This document shows positions 6,624 through 14,811 of a stretch of 17,123 nt of DNA, one piece after another (position 1 is the first letter of the stretch; each line of letters starts with the position of its first letter). The stretch lies in the NCBI GenBank assembly GCA_011524785.1, contig WTJQ01000230.1, positions 1 through 17,123 on the forward strand, read 5' to 3'. The DNA is from Planctomycetota bacterium (GTDB taxonomy: Bacteria; Planctomycetota; UBA1135; GCA-002686595). Made by a program: the position numbers and the translations under genes. The notes under the pieces were generated by a model that was not told where the DNA came from, did no database searches, and saw only the letters and a program-made list of their open reading frames with translations.

Positions 6624-8450
6624 TCAGAACTTGACGCGCACCTGGATGCGCAGGAGCTGGGCCGGGTCGCGCTCGTCGTACGCGTCACCGGGTTCGAAGT
6701 GGCACAGGGCGACCTCGATGTCCAGCGCGGGATTGGCCCGGTTGCCGTAGACGAGGTCGAGCTCCCAGCCGAGGTCGCCCGAGAGGCCGTTGGCACGCTC
6801 GGAGAGCTCCCCGACGCGGAGCGCCTCGGGGACGGGCTGGCGGTAGTCGTGGTAGATGAGGTCGAGGGAGGTGCGCTTGGAGAGCGTGGTCCCAAGGCTC
6901 AAGGTGCGAATGGCGAGGTTGCTGAGGTCCGGCTCGAGGAGCTCGCCGTAGTACTTGACGCTGGTGGCACCGCCGAGGTCGTCGTTGTTGTCGTGGTACC
7001 CGGTCTGCCGGAAGGTGCGGTTGACTCCGTCCCCCGACCGGTCGTCGCCGCCCCCGTAGGCGAAGCCGACGGCGAAGTGCCAAGGGTCGAGCGCGTCCAG
7101 CTCCCACACGCTGCCCACGTCGAAGCCCCAGGCGCGCAGGTTCTCCTGCCGACGGACCTCGGTCGGCCCGCCATCGGCCTGCAGGTCCACGTCGGCGCCG
7201 TCGGTGTAGCCCGTCACGTGGGCGATCTCGAGCCAGCAGTCGGCATCGGGGAGCCACTCCCCCAGGGCGCGCACGCCCATGAAGAGCGGATAGTCGAAGC
7301 CACGGAAGCCGCGACCGTTGCTGCCGAGGTCCTCGTAGCCGAGCTCGATCCTGCGGTCGAGCACGTAGGCCCCGAGGGTCCGGTCACTGTCGGTCCAGGT
7401 GTACGACGCCATCAGGTTGGCGCTGTTGCGATCGACCGGGCTCCCCTGCGCCCACGTGGTCATCGCAGCGACCTGCAGCCGGTGCGGGCCACTCCCCCAC
7501 CCGGCACGCACGGCGTCGAGCTCCTGGTCCCAGAGCCACTCTCGCGGCTCCTCGAAGTCCTGCCGGCCCACCTGCAGCGTCGTGTCCCAGGGGAGGCGGT
7601 CCCAGTAGCCGAAGGCCTCGACGAGGCGCGCGTCGCGCTGGATGGAGTCCCCGTCCTGCTCGTCCATGCGGTCGCGCCAGAACAGACGCGCGCTCGCCAC
7701 GCCCGTGAAGCGTCCGGGGGGAGCCCAGGTCAGCTCCGCACGCAGCGCGGCGTCCCGGTCCTCGCGGTCCTCGTCGTCGCTGGAGCGCAGGTTGAAGTCC
7801 TCCTCGTGGCGGAGGTTGGTCTCGGCCCGAAGCCCGAGGAAGAGATCCGGTGCGACCTCACGGCCGGGGATCCGGTCCTCGTCGCGCATCCGGATCGGCT
7901 GGGCCTTGCGGCGCGCCTGGGGGGCGAGGCGGATCGCCTGGAGGTCGAGCTCCAGCTCCACCTCCTCCTTCGCAGGGATCCAGACGAGGAAGCGCTGCAC
8001 CCGGAGGGAGAGGCCGTCGGCGCGGGCAGTGAGGGAGTCGATCCGACCCTCGACCCGGGCACGGCCACCGCGGCGGAAGCGCAGCTGGCGCGCCTGGAAG
8101 TCCTGCGGACCCTCGTAGTGCCCCTCGACGCGGACGAGCTGCCCCTCGACCGGGGGACCGTCCGGCAGGTCGGTGCGCGCGTCGACGGTCACGGGCTGGC
8201 CAAGGACGCGGAACTGGTAGCCCGCCTTCACCTCGCGCAGCCCCTCAATGCGCCCGACCAGGGACTCCTCGTCGTCGGGCTGCGTGAGCTCGACCTCCTC
8301 GACCGTGAAGGCGTCGAGCCCGGTGAGCTCGCCAGAGAGCACGACCCAGTGCCCCTCGCGAAGGGCACTCAGCGGCACCTCGTCCTGGGCGCTCGCGGGG
8401 AGCGCCATGGCTCCGAGGGCCAGCAGCACCGCGGCGACCCGGCTAGGCAC
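6624..8450 (-). CDS. Alginate-export-like outer-membrane beta-barrel with N-terminal DUF5666-like region
   Basis: 608 residues. The signal peptide MPSRVAAVLLALGAMALPASA is cut after A21. Residues about 34-175 are short beta strands with repeated G-[RE]-[IL] and VEG turns (SGELTGL, VGRIEGL, VEGHYEG, VEGRIDSL), like DUF5666/OB-fold modules. From about 200 to the end is a barrel resembling the AlgE-like alginate export family: VGRQDFEEPREWLWDQ (294-309) lines up with the family's GRQ..-REWLYD block, and RQTGYHDNND plus KYYGELLEPDLSNL (499-512) and LIYHDYRQ (531-538) are characteristic. The C-terminal residue is Phe, as BAM substrates require. The GTG start is supported by GGGAGG 6 bases upstream and the signal peptide. 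It overlaps the kinase stop by 8 bases. It probably passes an anionic polysaccharide through the outer membrane; no other alginate gene is present. Confidence 0.85.
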   Translation of the reverse strand: MPSRVAAVLLALGAMALPASAQDEVPLSALREGHWVVLSGELTGLDAFTVEEVELTQPDDEESLVGRIEGLREVKAGYQFRVLGQPVTVDARTDLPDGPPVEGQLVRVEGHYEGPQDFQARQLRFRRGGRARVEGRIDSLTARADGLSLRVQRFLVWIPAKEEVELELDLQAIRLAPQARRKAQPIRMRDEDRIPGREVAPDLFLGLRAETNLRHEEDFNLRSSDDEDREDRDAALRAELTWAPPGRFTGVASARLFWRDRMDEQDGDSIQRDARLVEAFGYWDRLPWDTTLQVGRQDFEEPREWLWDQELDAVRAGWGSGPHRLQVAAMTTWAQGSPVDRNSANLMASYTWTDSDRTLGAYVLDRRIELGYEDLGSNGRGFRGFDYPLFMGVRALGEWLPDADCWLEIAHVTGYTDGADVDLQADGGPTEVRRQENLRAWGFDVGSVWELDALDPWHFAVGFAYGGGDDRSGDGVNRTFRQTGYHDNNDDLGGATSVKYYGELLEPDLSNLAIRTLSLGTTLSKRTSLDLIYHDYRQPVPEALRVGELSERANGLSGDLGWELDLVYGNRANPALDIEVALCHFEPGDAYDERDPAQLLRIQVRVKF

Positions 8451-10755
8451 GGCAGGCCTCCCGTCGCACCCCGGTCCGTGCGAGGTCCATCAGGCCCGGC
8501 ACGAGCGAGAGCCAGCGCGGACGCATGCGGTAGACGAGCACGAGCCGCAGGGCCGTCGTGCGCTCGTAGTAGCCGAGGGCCTCGAGGTCGACGCTCCCCC
8601 CCGCCTCACGGAAGCCCTCGAGGAGCGCACTGCGCGCCTCCCAGGCGGCGTCCACGGAGGCTCGCCCCTGCCAGGCCCGCAGCACGAGGTGAACGGAGAG
8701 GTTGGCGAGGTCGAGCTCGCGGGGTCCTGCCGAGAGCAGGTCGAGGTCGAGGAGCCCGATCGCGCCTCTGGGCGTGCTGAGGAGCTGGCCGTCGTGCAGG
8801 TCTCGATGGACGGCGACGCGCTCCCGGAGTGCGGGCAGCTGGTCGGTCAGGTCCACGTGGACACCCTCGATGCCGAGGGGCAGCTCGAGCCCCGCCAGCG
8901 CTTGGCGCATCCCGAGGGTCTCGATCACCTCGAGCTCCTCCTCGGGCCCGTGGAGCGGCAGGCCCTCGGTCGGGACGAGGCCCTGCAGGGCGTGCACGGC
9001 CCGGCCCACCCCGCGCCAGGCCGCGCGGTCGTCGAGGCTGGGGATCGTCCCCTCGCACCAGGCGAGCTCGAGCACTCCCTGCTTCGCGTCGGAGCCGAGG
9101 ACCGCAGGGACCAAGAGGTCCGGATGGTCCTCCCCCAGCGCGCGATGCACGCGCGTGAAGCGCTCCGCAAGCGCCGGCAGCCGCTTGGGCCGCACGACCT
9201 TGACCGCGCGGGCGCCGTCGTCGGAGCGCCCGGCCGCGCGCCTTCCGGGGCGCCATCCGAGCAGGTCGTCCATGGACAGACGGGTCCGCCCCGGGAGGTC
9301 CTCGTCCTCGTCGAGGGTGAGCTCCTCCCAGTCACCATCCAGGGGCCGCCCGAAGTGGCGCGTCCCTCCGCCGTGCCGAAGCTCGAGGACGAGACGGCCG
9401 TCCTTGCGAGCCTCGGCCCGCACCACGTCGTCGGGCTCGAAGCCCTCGGGAACCGGGAGCGTCAGGCTCCCCACCGGGGTGAGGCGGGCGAGACCCTCCA
9501 GGCGAGCCGCGTCGTCCAGCAGGGCGCGGGCCCGCGCCTCAGCGCCGGCCTCCATGCGCCGCAGGGTGTTCGCGGCCTCGAGGAGACAGCCGCGCAGGAG
9601 CAGCTGATCGAGGCGGCGAGGATCGAGTTCGGGCCCGCCGGCGGCCTGGTGGGCCTCCACCAGGAGCTCGCGCGCCTGCGCGACCGGTCCCCCCTCGAGG
9701 TGGACGTCCATCAGCCAGGCGGCGAGGTCCTCCTCAGGCTCACCTCCGCGGAGGGCATCGAGGTCGAGCAGGGCCAACGAGCCGTCCTCGACCTCGAGCC
9801 ACTGCCCGGCGTGCTGGTCCCCGTGCACGAGGCAGCGCGCGCGCACCGGGGGCACGCTGGCGAGGAGACGGACCGCCTCGGCGTGGAGGTCGGGGTCCAG
9901 TCGCAGGAGCAGGGACGAGTCGACCCCGGGGGACGCCGCCTCGAGGGAGCCGCACGGGAGTTGGTGCAGGCGTGCCAGGGCAGCCCCGACCCGAGGAGCC
10001 GTGAGGAGCGGGTCCGCGGGCAGGCTGCTGCCGTCGATCCACTCCTCCAGGAGGATGCCCGCCTCGAGGTCAGCACCCTCGAGACGCGGTGTCCGCAGAC
10101 CCTCGGCACCCGCCAGGAGGGAGCGAGCCTCGGCGATCCGCGCCGCCTCCTCGGGCTCGAGCACGCGCACCCCGAGCGAGCGCTCGGCGCGCTCGCCGTC
10201 AGGGCTCTTCAGGCTCAGGTGCGCGCGCAGGACGGCGCGGCGTTCGGGCTTGTAGCGCAGGGCCTCGAACCGGGAGCGCCGTCGTCGCACGTCGTCCGGC
10301 GCGAAGAGGTCGAGCTCCTTGATCCAGCGAATGGTCCGACGGTCGTCCAAGGCCCGCTCCAGGCCCCGGAGGACGCGGTCGCGCGGGAACGCGACGAGCT
10401 GGGACCCGTCCTCGAGCAGCACGGCCGGCCTCAGCCGATGCTCCATGGACGCGCGCCAGGGCCGCTCGGCGAGGCTCGCCTCGTGGCGCCGGGCCTTGCC
10501 GGACAGGTGCTTCTTCCAGGTCACCCACCGCTCGTGTCCATCCGCCCAGCGCACGCTGTAGCAGGTGGCCGCCGCGACCCCGAGCTTCCAGCGCGCGTGG
10601 ACCTGCTCGAGGCTCACCGGAGCGTCGGCCCCGTCCGCCACGAGGCGCTCGCGCACGAGCTGCAGGACGACCGCGTCCGTGGGGGGAACGAGCTCGCCAT
10701 CCCCCATCCGCGCGGGCAGGTGCCGGTCGCGGTCGCGCGCGCGCAGGCCGGTCAT
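8443..10755 (-). CDS. Tandem double-domain APH-like kinase
   Basis: 770 residues, soluble, cytoplasmic. Two aminoglycoside-phosphotransferase/choline-kinase-like domains lie end to end. Domain 1 (about 20-425): YKPERRAVLR (168-177) in the N-lobe, catalytic loop HGDQHAGQ (311-318; base D313), metal-binding DLD (331-333), then EEDLAAW. Domain 2 (about 430-765): WRPGRRA (501-507), AVKVVRPKR (517-525) as the likely Lys strand, catalytic loop HRDLHDGQ (650-657; base D652), DLD (670-672), then ELDLANL. In both loops Gln stands where most APH enzymes have Asn. Both sites look intact, so neither half is an obvious pseudokinase. The ATG start overlaps the ABC transporter stop (ATGA). APH-fold kinases phosphorylate hydroxyls of small molecules and sugars; the operon suggests a sugar or glycan intermediate, which is inference. 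Confidence 0.88.
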   Translation of the reverse strand: MTGLRARDRDRHLPARMGDGELVPPTDAVVLQLVRERLVADGADAPVSLEQVHARWKLGVAAATCYSVRWADGHERWVTWKKHLSGKARRHEASLAERPWRASMEHRLRPAVLLEDGSQLVAFPRDRVLRGLERALDDRRTIRWIKELDLFAPDDVRRRRSRFEALRYKPERRAVLRAHLSLKSPDGERAERSLGVRVLEPEEAARIAEARSLLAGAEGLRTPRLEGADLEAGILLEEWIDGSSLPADPLLTAPRVGAALARLHQLPCGSLEAASPGVDSSLLLRLDPDLHAEAVRLLASVPPVRARCLVHGDQHAGQWLEVEDGSLALLDLDALRGGEPEEDLAAWLMDVHLEGGPVAQARELLVEAHQAAGGPELDPRRLDQLLLRGCLLEAANTLRRMEAGAEARARALLDDAARLEGLARLTPVGSLTLPVPEGFEPDDVVRAEARKDGRLVLELRHGGGTRHFGRPLDGDWEELTLDEDEDLPGRTRLSMDDLLGWRPGRRAAGRSDDGARAVKVVRPKRLPALAERFTRVHRALGEDHPDLLVPAVLGSDAKQGVLELAWCEGTIPSLDDRAAWRGVGRAVHALQGLVPTEGLPLHGPEEELEVIETLGMRQALAGLELPLGIEGVHVDLTDQLPALRERVAVHRDLHDGQLLSTPRGAIGLLDLDLLSAGPRELDLANLSVHLVLRAWQGRASVDAAWEARSALLEGFREAGGSVDLEALGYYERTTALRLVLVYRMRPRWLSLVPGLMDLARTGVRREACRA
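8457..8462 (-). promoter_or_regulatory. Ribosome binding site of the barrel gene
   Basis: GGGAGG on the minus strand, 6 bases before the GTG at 8450. It lies inside the kinase coding region and decides the GTG start in a window where most genes lack such a site. Confidence 0.75.
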
Positions 10756-12533
10756 GAGGCGCTCGCGGCCGCTCCGTCGGCGCCGAAGGCCTCGCGATAG
10801 GCCGCGCTGCCCGCGGACAGCTCGGCATGGGAGCCCGACGCGACCGGACCCTCCTCCTGGATCCAGACGACCTGGTCGAACCCGCCCAGGTGCTCCTGGT
10901 CGTGCGTGACGACGATCACGATCGCGTTCGAGGCACGCTGACGGAGGGAGGTGAACACGTGGCGGGCGGCCTCCCCATCCAGGCCCGCGAAGGGCTCGTC
11001 CACGACGAGGACGCCCGCGTCGCGCAGGAATGCGCGGGCGAGGCAGAGGCGCCGGCGCTGACCGCCGGACAGCCCCAGTCCCGAGGAGCCCAGGACCGTG
11101 TCCAGGCCGTCCGGCATGGCCGCCACGACCTGCGCGGCCCCCGCGTCCTCGAGGGCGTGCTGGAGCGCGGCGTCGTCGGCATCCGGCGCGGCCAGCAGCA
11201 GGTTCTCGCGCACGCTGGTGCCGAAGAGCACGGCGTCCTGCAGCGCAGCCGCGAGGCCCTCGCGCAGGGAGTCGAGGCGGAACTCGGGGAGGGCGACGCC
11301 GTCGATCACGACGCGCCCCCGGGTCGGGTCCATGAGCCGCAGGAGCAGGGCGACCAGCGTGCTCTTGCCCGCGCCGCTGGCCCCCACCAGCGCGGTCAGC
11401 TGCCCGCGCTCGAAGGTGGCGTCCACCTCCTGCAGGGCGACGCGGCCGTCGGGATAGGCGTAGTGCACTCCCTGCAGCTCCACGCGCTCGGGACGCGCCG
11501 CGGGCTCGCGCTCGCCCTGCTGCTCACGCAGCGGGGAGCGCTCGGCGAGCACCTCGAGCAGGCGCTCGGCGCACGCCACGCCCTTCGCGACGCGTGCCTG
11601 GTGCTTGGCCGCCGAGCGGGCCGGCTTGAGCAGCCCGCGGACGTAGGAGAGGAACACCAGCAGCTCGCCCGGGGTGAGCGCGCCCTCGAGGACGCGCTGC
11701 CCGCCGAGGAGCAGGGTCAGGGCCACGCCGAGGGTCAGGAGGGACTCGACCGAGGCCGACAGACGCGCGGCCGCGCGCGCGGCCTTGAGCTCCGCGCGGG
11801 CGCTGCGGCGGTTGTCGCGCGCGAAGCGATGCGCGACCTCCTCCTCCCGGCCCAGGGACTGCACGAGGGTCACGGCTCCCACCGCCTCGCCGAGGAAGTC
11901 CGCCAGCGCGCCCTCCTTGCGGCGCTGCTTGCGGATCGCCACCGAGAGGCGGCGCGAGAGGACCCGCACGACCAGCGCGAGGGCCGGGACCAGAACGAGC
12001 AGGGTGGCGGTCAGGCCCGCATCGACGCGCACCATGATGGCGAGGACCGCCACTGCGTGGAGGCCGCGCGCCAGCAGGTTGGTCGAGGCCTCGACCAGCA
12101 TGGTCTTGACCATGGGCGCGTCGCCCATCAGGCGCATGAGCAGGTCACCGCTGCGCTGGCCGCCGTGGAAGGAGGGCGGGAGCTCCAGCAGCCGGCGGAA
12201 CAGGAGCATGCGCAGGGCGCGTGTCACCCGGTGCCCGACCTTGGCCACGAGCAGGTTCGCCGCGTACTCGGCGAGGACGCGAGCGACCACGACGCCGAAC
12301 AGCACGGCGGCGCAGAGCAGGAGGAGGTCGGCACCGCCGGGCTCGGCCCCCGCGACCGGGGAGAGCACGCGGTCGAAGGCGACCTGCATCGGCCAGGGCT
12401 GCAGCACCGCCAGGGCCACCACCAGCAGCTGGAGGGCAACGGCACCCCCCAGGGCCGCGCGGTGCGGGGCCACGACGAAGCCCAGGCGGCTCCCTACCCG
12501 CCACGCCTCGAGCGTGCGGAGCAGCGCCTTCAT
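10752..12533 (-). CDS. ABC exporter (fused membrane and ATPase domains)
   Basis: 593 residues. The N-terminal 300 residues are a six-helix exporter domain (hydrophobic stretches near 25-45, 69-90, 150-170, 173-193, 262-278 and 288-300) with the intracellular-loop FHGGQRSGDLLMRLMGD segment (122-138) seen in lipid/peptide/glycan exporters. The ATPase carries an aromatic A-loop (YAYPDG, 358-363), Walker A GASGAGKST (384-392), Q-loop LQD (Q432), signature LSGGQ (488-492), Walker B VLVVDEP (508-514) with catalytic Glu513, and switch His544 (VTHDQ). All are canonical, so it should be an active homodimer like MsbA. Overlaps with the glycosyltransferase upstream and the kinase downstream are both ATGA. 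The likely cargo is a lipid-linked glycan or a precursor made by the neighbouring GTs; this is inferred from position. Confidence 0.92.
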   Translation of the reverse strand: MKALLRTLEAWRVGSRLGFVVAPHRAALGGAVALQLLVVALAVLQPWPMQVAFDRVLSPVAGAEPGGADLLLLCAAVLFGVVVARVLAEYAANLLVAKVGHRVTRALRMLLFRRLLELPPSFHGGQRSGDLLMRLMGDAPMVKTMLVEASTNLLARGLHAVAVLAIMVRVDAGLTATLLVLVPALALVVRVLSRRLSVAIRKQRRKEGALADFLGEAVGAVTLVQSLGREEEVAHRFARDNRRSARAELKAARAAARLSASVESLLTLGVALTLLLGGQRVLEGALTPGELLVFLSYVRGLLKPARSAAKHQARVAKGVACAERLLEVLAERSPLREQQGEREPAARPERVELQGVHYAYPDGRVALQEVDATFERGQLTALVGASGAGKSTLVALLLRLMDPTRGRVVIDGVALPEFRLDSLREGLAAALQDAVLFGTSVRENLLLAAPDADDAALQHALEDAGAAQVVAAMPDGLDTVLGSSGLGLSGGQRRRLCLARAFLRDAGVLVVDEPFAGLDGEAARHVFTSLRQRASNAIVIVVTHDQEHLGGFDQVVWIQEEGPVASGSHAELSAGSAAYREAFGADGAAASAS

Positions 12534-13591
12534 GCCTCGCCCCCCAAGCGCTCGAGGACGTCCCGGGCGATCCAGTCCCAGCCGTGGCGTGCAGCTTCGG
12601 TGCGCGCGGCCTCGGCGAGCTCTTGGCGCCCGTCAGCGTCCGCTGCCAGCCCCTGGAGGGAAGCGGCGAGGGCGGCCTCGTCCCCAGGCGCGTAGAGGAG
12701 CCCCGCGTGGCCGCCGAGGACGACGAGCGGCAGGTCGCCGAGCTCGGGAACGACGGGGACGAGCCCCATGGCCATGGCCTCCCGCAGCTTCAGCGGGGAG
12801 AACCAGGCCGCCTCGCGGCTGGAGTGCGCGAGGGCGAGGACGTCACAGGCCCCCACGCGCCGCGCCACGTCCTCCGGCGCACACCAGCCCACGATGCGGA
12901 GGGCCTCCTCGGGAAGCACCCCGGCGCAGGCCTCGGCGAACTCGCCCTTGCCCACGCAGACGAGGACGATTCGCGCTCCGGCTTCCCGCGAGCGGGCGAT
13001 CGCGCGCGCCAGGAGCGGCAGGTCGTGCCAGGGACGCAGGCGCCCGTGGAAGACCAGGGCCAGGTCGTCGGGGTCGAGAGCGAGCTCGGCGCGCTCCGCG
13101 TTGCGACGCGAGGGGTCGAGGGGAGCGAAGACGCCGAGGTCCACGCCGTTGGAGTGGACGCGCGTCGCGTCGACGCGTGCGCCCAGCTCCTCGACGTAGG
13201 TCAGCAGGGGTCGGGAGACGACGGACACGAGGCGCGCGCTCGAGAAGGCCGCGCGCCACGCCGCGCGCCGCGTCTCGTCGACCTCCGAGCCGCGGTAGCG
13301 CGCCTCCTCGAGGTCCAGGGGGGAGTTGACCTCGAGCCCGTGCGGCACGCCCCTCGAGCGCGCCCAGGCCGCGATCGGCCCCGTCCCGAGCGAGAAGCGC
13401 TCGTGGATGGCGTCCAGGGAGCCGAGCTCCTCGAGCCGGGCGATCGCGACGTCCGGGTCCGGCTCCTCGATCCGCACCACCTCGGCCCCCTGGCGAGCCA
13501 GCGCCTCGCAGAGCCTCGCCACGTGCACCGCGGCCCCCTTCTCCCCTCCCGGCCTGATGCCGGGGTCCTGATGGACGAACGCGACCCTCAC
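12530..13591 (-). CDS. GT4-family glycosyltransferase (second of the operon's two)
   Basis: 353 residues, GT-B fold, cytoplasmic or membrane-associated. N-terminal domain opens VRVAFVHQDPG with a GGEKGAAVHVARL segment typical of donor-retaining GT4 enzymes. HSNGVDL (146-152) is the family's pattern at the end of the first domain; HGRLRPWHD (182-190) and LVCVGKGEF begin the nucleotide-sugar domain; SPLKLREAMAMG (265-276) corresponds to the E-x7-E region, and GLLYAPGDE (297-305) follows as usual. GTG at 13591 is chosen because it overlaps the previous stop as GTGA and has GGGGGAGG 4 bases upstream; a longer reading to 13624 adds only a poor Gly/Arg tail. Donor and acceptor sugars are unknown. 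It resembles the neighbouring GT4 only at fold level, so the two probably add different residues. Confidence 0.9.
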   Translation of the reverse strand: MRVAFVHQDPGIRPGGEKGAAVHVARLCEALARQGAEVVRIEEPDPDVAIARLEELGSLDAIHERFSLGTGPIAAWARSRGVPHGLEVNSPLDLEEARYRGSEVDETRRAAWRAAFSSARLVSVVSRPLLTYVEELGARVDATRVHSNGVDLGVFAPLDPSRRNAERAELALDPDDLALVFHGRLRPWHDLPLLARAIARSREAGARIVLVCVGKGEFAEACAGVLPEEALRIVGWCAPEDVARRVGACDVLALAHSSREAAWFSPLKLREAMAMGLVPVVPELGDLPLVVLGGHAGLLYAPGDEAALAASLQGLAADADGRQELAEAARTEAARHGWDWIARDVLERLGGEA

Positions 13592-14811
13592 GACGCCTCC
13601 CCCTCGACGCAGGCCCGGAACCACTCCCCCAGCGTGCGCGCGACCGACGGACCGTCGAAGTGGGCGCGCGCGTGGGCCCGCCCCGCCTCGGAGAGCCGCG
13701 CGCGCTCCTCGGGGGAGCCGAGCAGCTCGAGGAGGGTCTCGGCGAGCGCCGCAGCGTCCTCCTCCGGGACCAGACGCCCCACGCGCCCCCCGTCGAGGAT
13801 CTCGGGGATCCCGGTCACGGGGGTCGAGATGCAGGGGAGGCCACAGCCCAGGGCCTCCAGCAGCACGGTCGGGAGGGCGTCCCGGTTGCCGTCCTCCCCC
13901 ACTCGGCAGGGGAGGGCGAAGACGGTCGCGCGCTGCATCAGGTCCAGGACGTCGCCCTGGTGGAGGGCGCCGGCGAGCTCGACGAAGCCGCCAGCTCCGC
14001 GCGTTCGGATCCGCTCCTCGAGCGCGGCGCGCGCGTCGCCCTGTCCCACGATGACACAGCGCGCCTGCGGGCGCGCCTCGCGGACGCGGACCATCGCGTC
14101 CACCAGCAGGTCGAGGCCCTTCTTCTCCACCAGCCGGCCCACGGCCAGCACGAGGTCCTCCTCGCGCGGTGACCCACCGGGCCGGAAGTGCTCGAGGTCG
14201 ATGCCGTTGTAGAGCTTGCGCAGCCGCGGCTGGGCGGCCTCCCCGAGGAAGGAGCGCAGGTGGTCGAGGTTCGCGTCGCAGACCGTGGTCGTGAACGCGC
14301 TGTCCGCGACGACGCGAGTCAGCAGGGCCGGATCGACGGTGGAGCGGTAGATGTCCTTCGCGTGCGCGGTGATGCTGTAGCTCGGGCCGCCGAGCCCGTG
14401 GACGAGGTGTGCGACGAGGGCCGAGTCGGTCGCGAAGTGCACGTGCAGGTGCTGCAGTCCAAGCGTCGCGGCGCGCTCGCGGACGTAGAGGGCCTCTCCC
14501 ACGAGGCGCCCCACCCGCGGGTGGCCACCCTCCTGCAGGGGACGCACGACCGGGGCCAGGGCCTCGAGCAGCCCGGCGCCCTCCGGGGCGAACAGCCTCG
14601 ACCAGGGATCGAGCTCCGAGCGGCCGGGGAGCAGCTCGACCTCCGCGAGGAGGCGCTCCAGCGCGGGGTGCCGCGGCTCGTCGTCGGGGGTCCGGCGGCT
14701 GAGGACGTGCAGGCGCGTCCCGAGGGCCTCCTGCTGGAGGAGCTCCCCGAGGATGAAGGTCTCCGACAGGCGCGGGAACTTCTTGAGCAGGTAGCCGATC
14801 AGAGGTTGCAC
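13588..14811 (-). CDS. GT4-family glycosyltransferase, colanic-acid/EPS type
   Basis: 407 residues. The opening GYLLKKFPRLSETFIL (6-21) is the hallmark of GT4 enzymes of exopolysaccharide clusters (WcaL/amylovoran type). HVHFATDSALVAHL (123-136) and YSITAHAKDIY (145-155) are acceptor-domain motifs of the same group; YNGIDLEHF (201-209) and VGRLVEKKGLD (224-234) lead into the donor domain; DALPTVLLEALGCGLP (311-326) holds the E-x7-E region with Asp311 in place of the first Glu, as is common here. GTG at 14811 overlaps the preceding stop by 13 bases and gives the expected N-terminus directly; no other start fits between the previous gene and the motif. It probably transfers one hexose in glycan chain assembly at the inner membrane; specificity is not predictable. 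Confidence 0.92.
   Translation of the reverse strand: MQPLIGYLLKKFPRLSETFILGELLQQEALGTRLHVLSRRTPDDEPRHPALERLLAEVELLPGRSELDPWSRLFAPEGAGLLEALAPVVRPLQEGGHPRVGRLVGEALYVRERAATLGLQHLHVHFATDSALVAHLVHGLGGPSYSITAHAKDIYRSTVDPALLTRVVADSAFTTTVCDANLDHLRSFLGEAAQPRLRKLYNGIDLEHFRPGGSPREEDLVLAVGRLVEKKGLDLLVDAMVRVREARPQARCVIVGQGDARAALEERIRTRGAGGFVELAGALHQGDVLDLMQRATVFALPCRVGEDGNRDALPTVLLEALGCGLPCISTPVTGIPEILDGGRVGRLVPEEDAAALAETLLELLGSPEERARLSEAGRAHARAHFDGPSVARTLGEWFRACVEGEAS
13596..13603 (-). promoter_or_regulatory. Ribosome binding site of the second GT4 gene
   Basis: GGGGGAGG on the minus strand, 4 bases before the GTG at 13591, inside the end of the upstream GT4 gene. It supports the GTGA overlapping start over a longer frame. 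Confidence 0.7.

Noticed and set aside
8248..10800. Very long plus-strand open frame opposite the kinase gene (and similar ones at 5566-6750, 6699-8780, 10827-12695 and 12221-14212)
   Set aside because: Each is antisense to a gene with clear family motifs; their translations are Arg/Ala/Gly/Glu-rich without motifs, as expected for shadow frames in GC-rich DNA.
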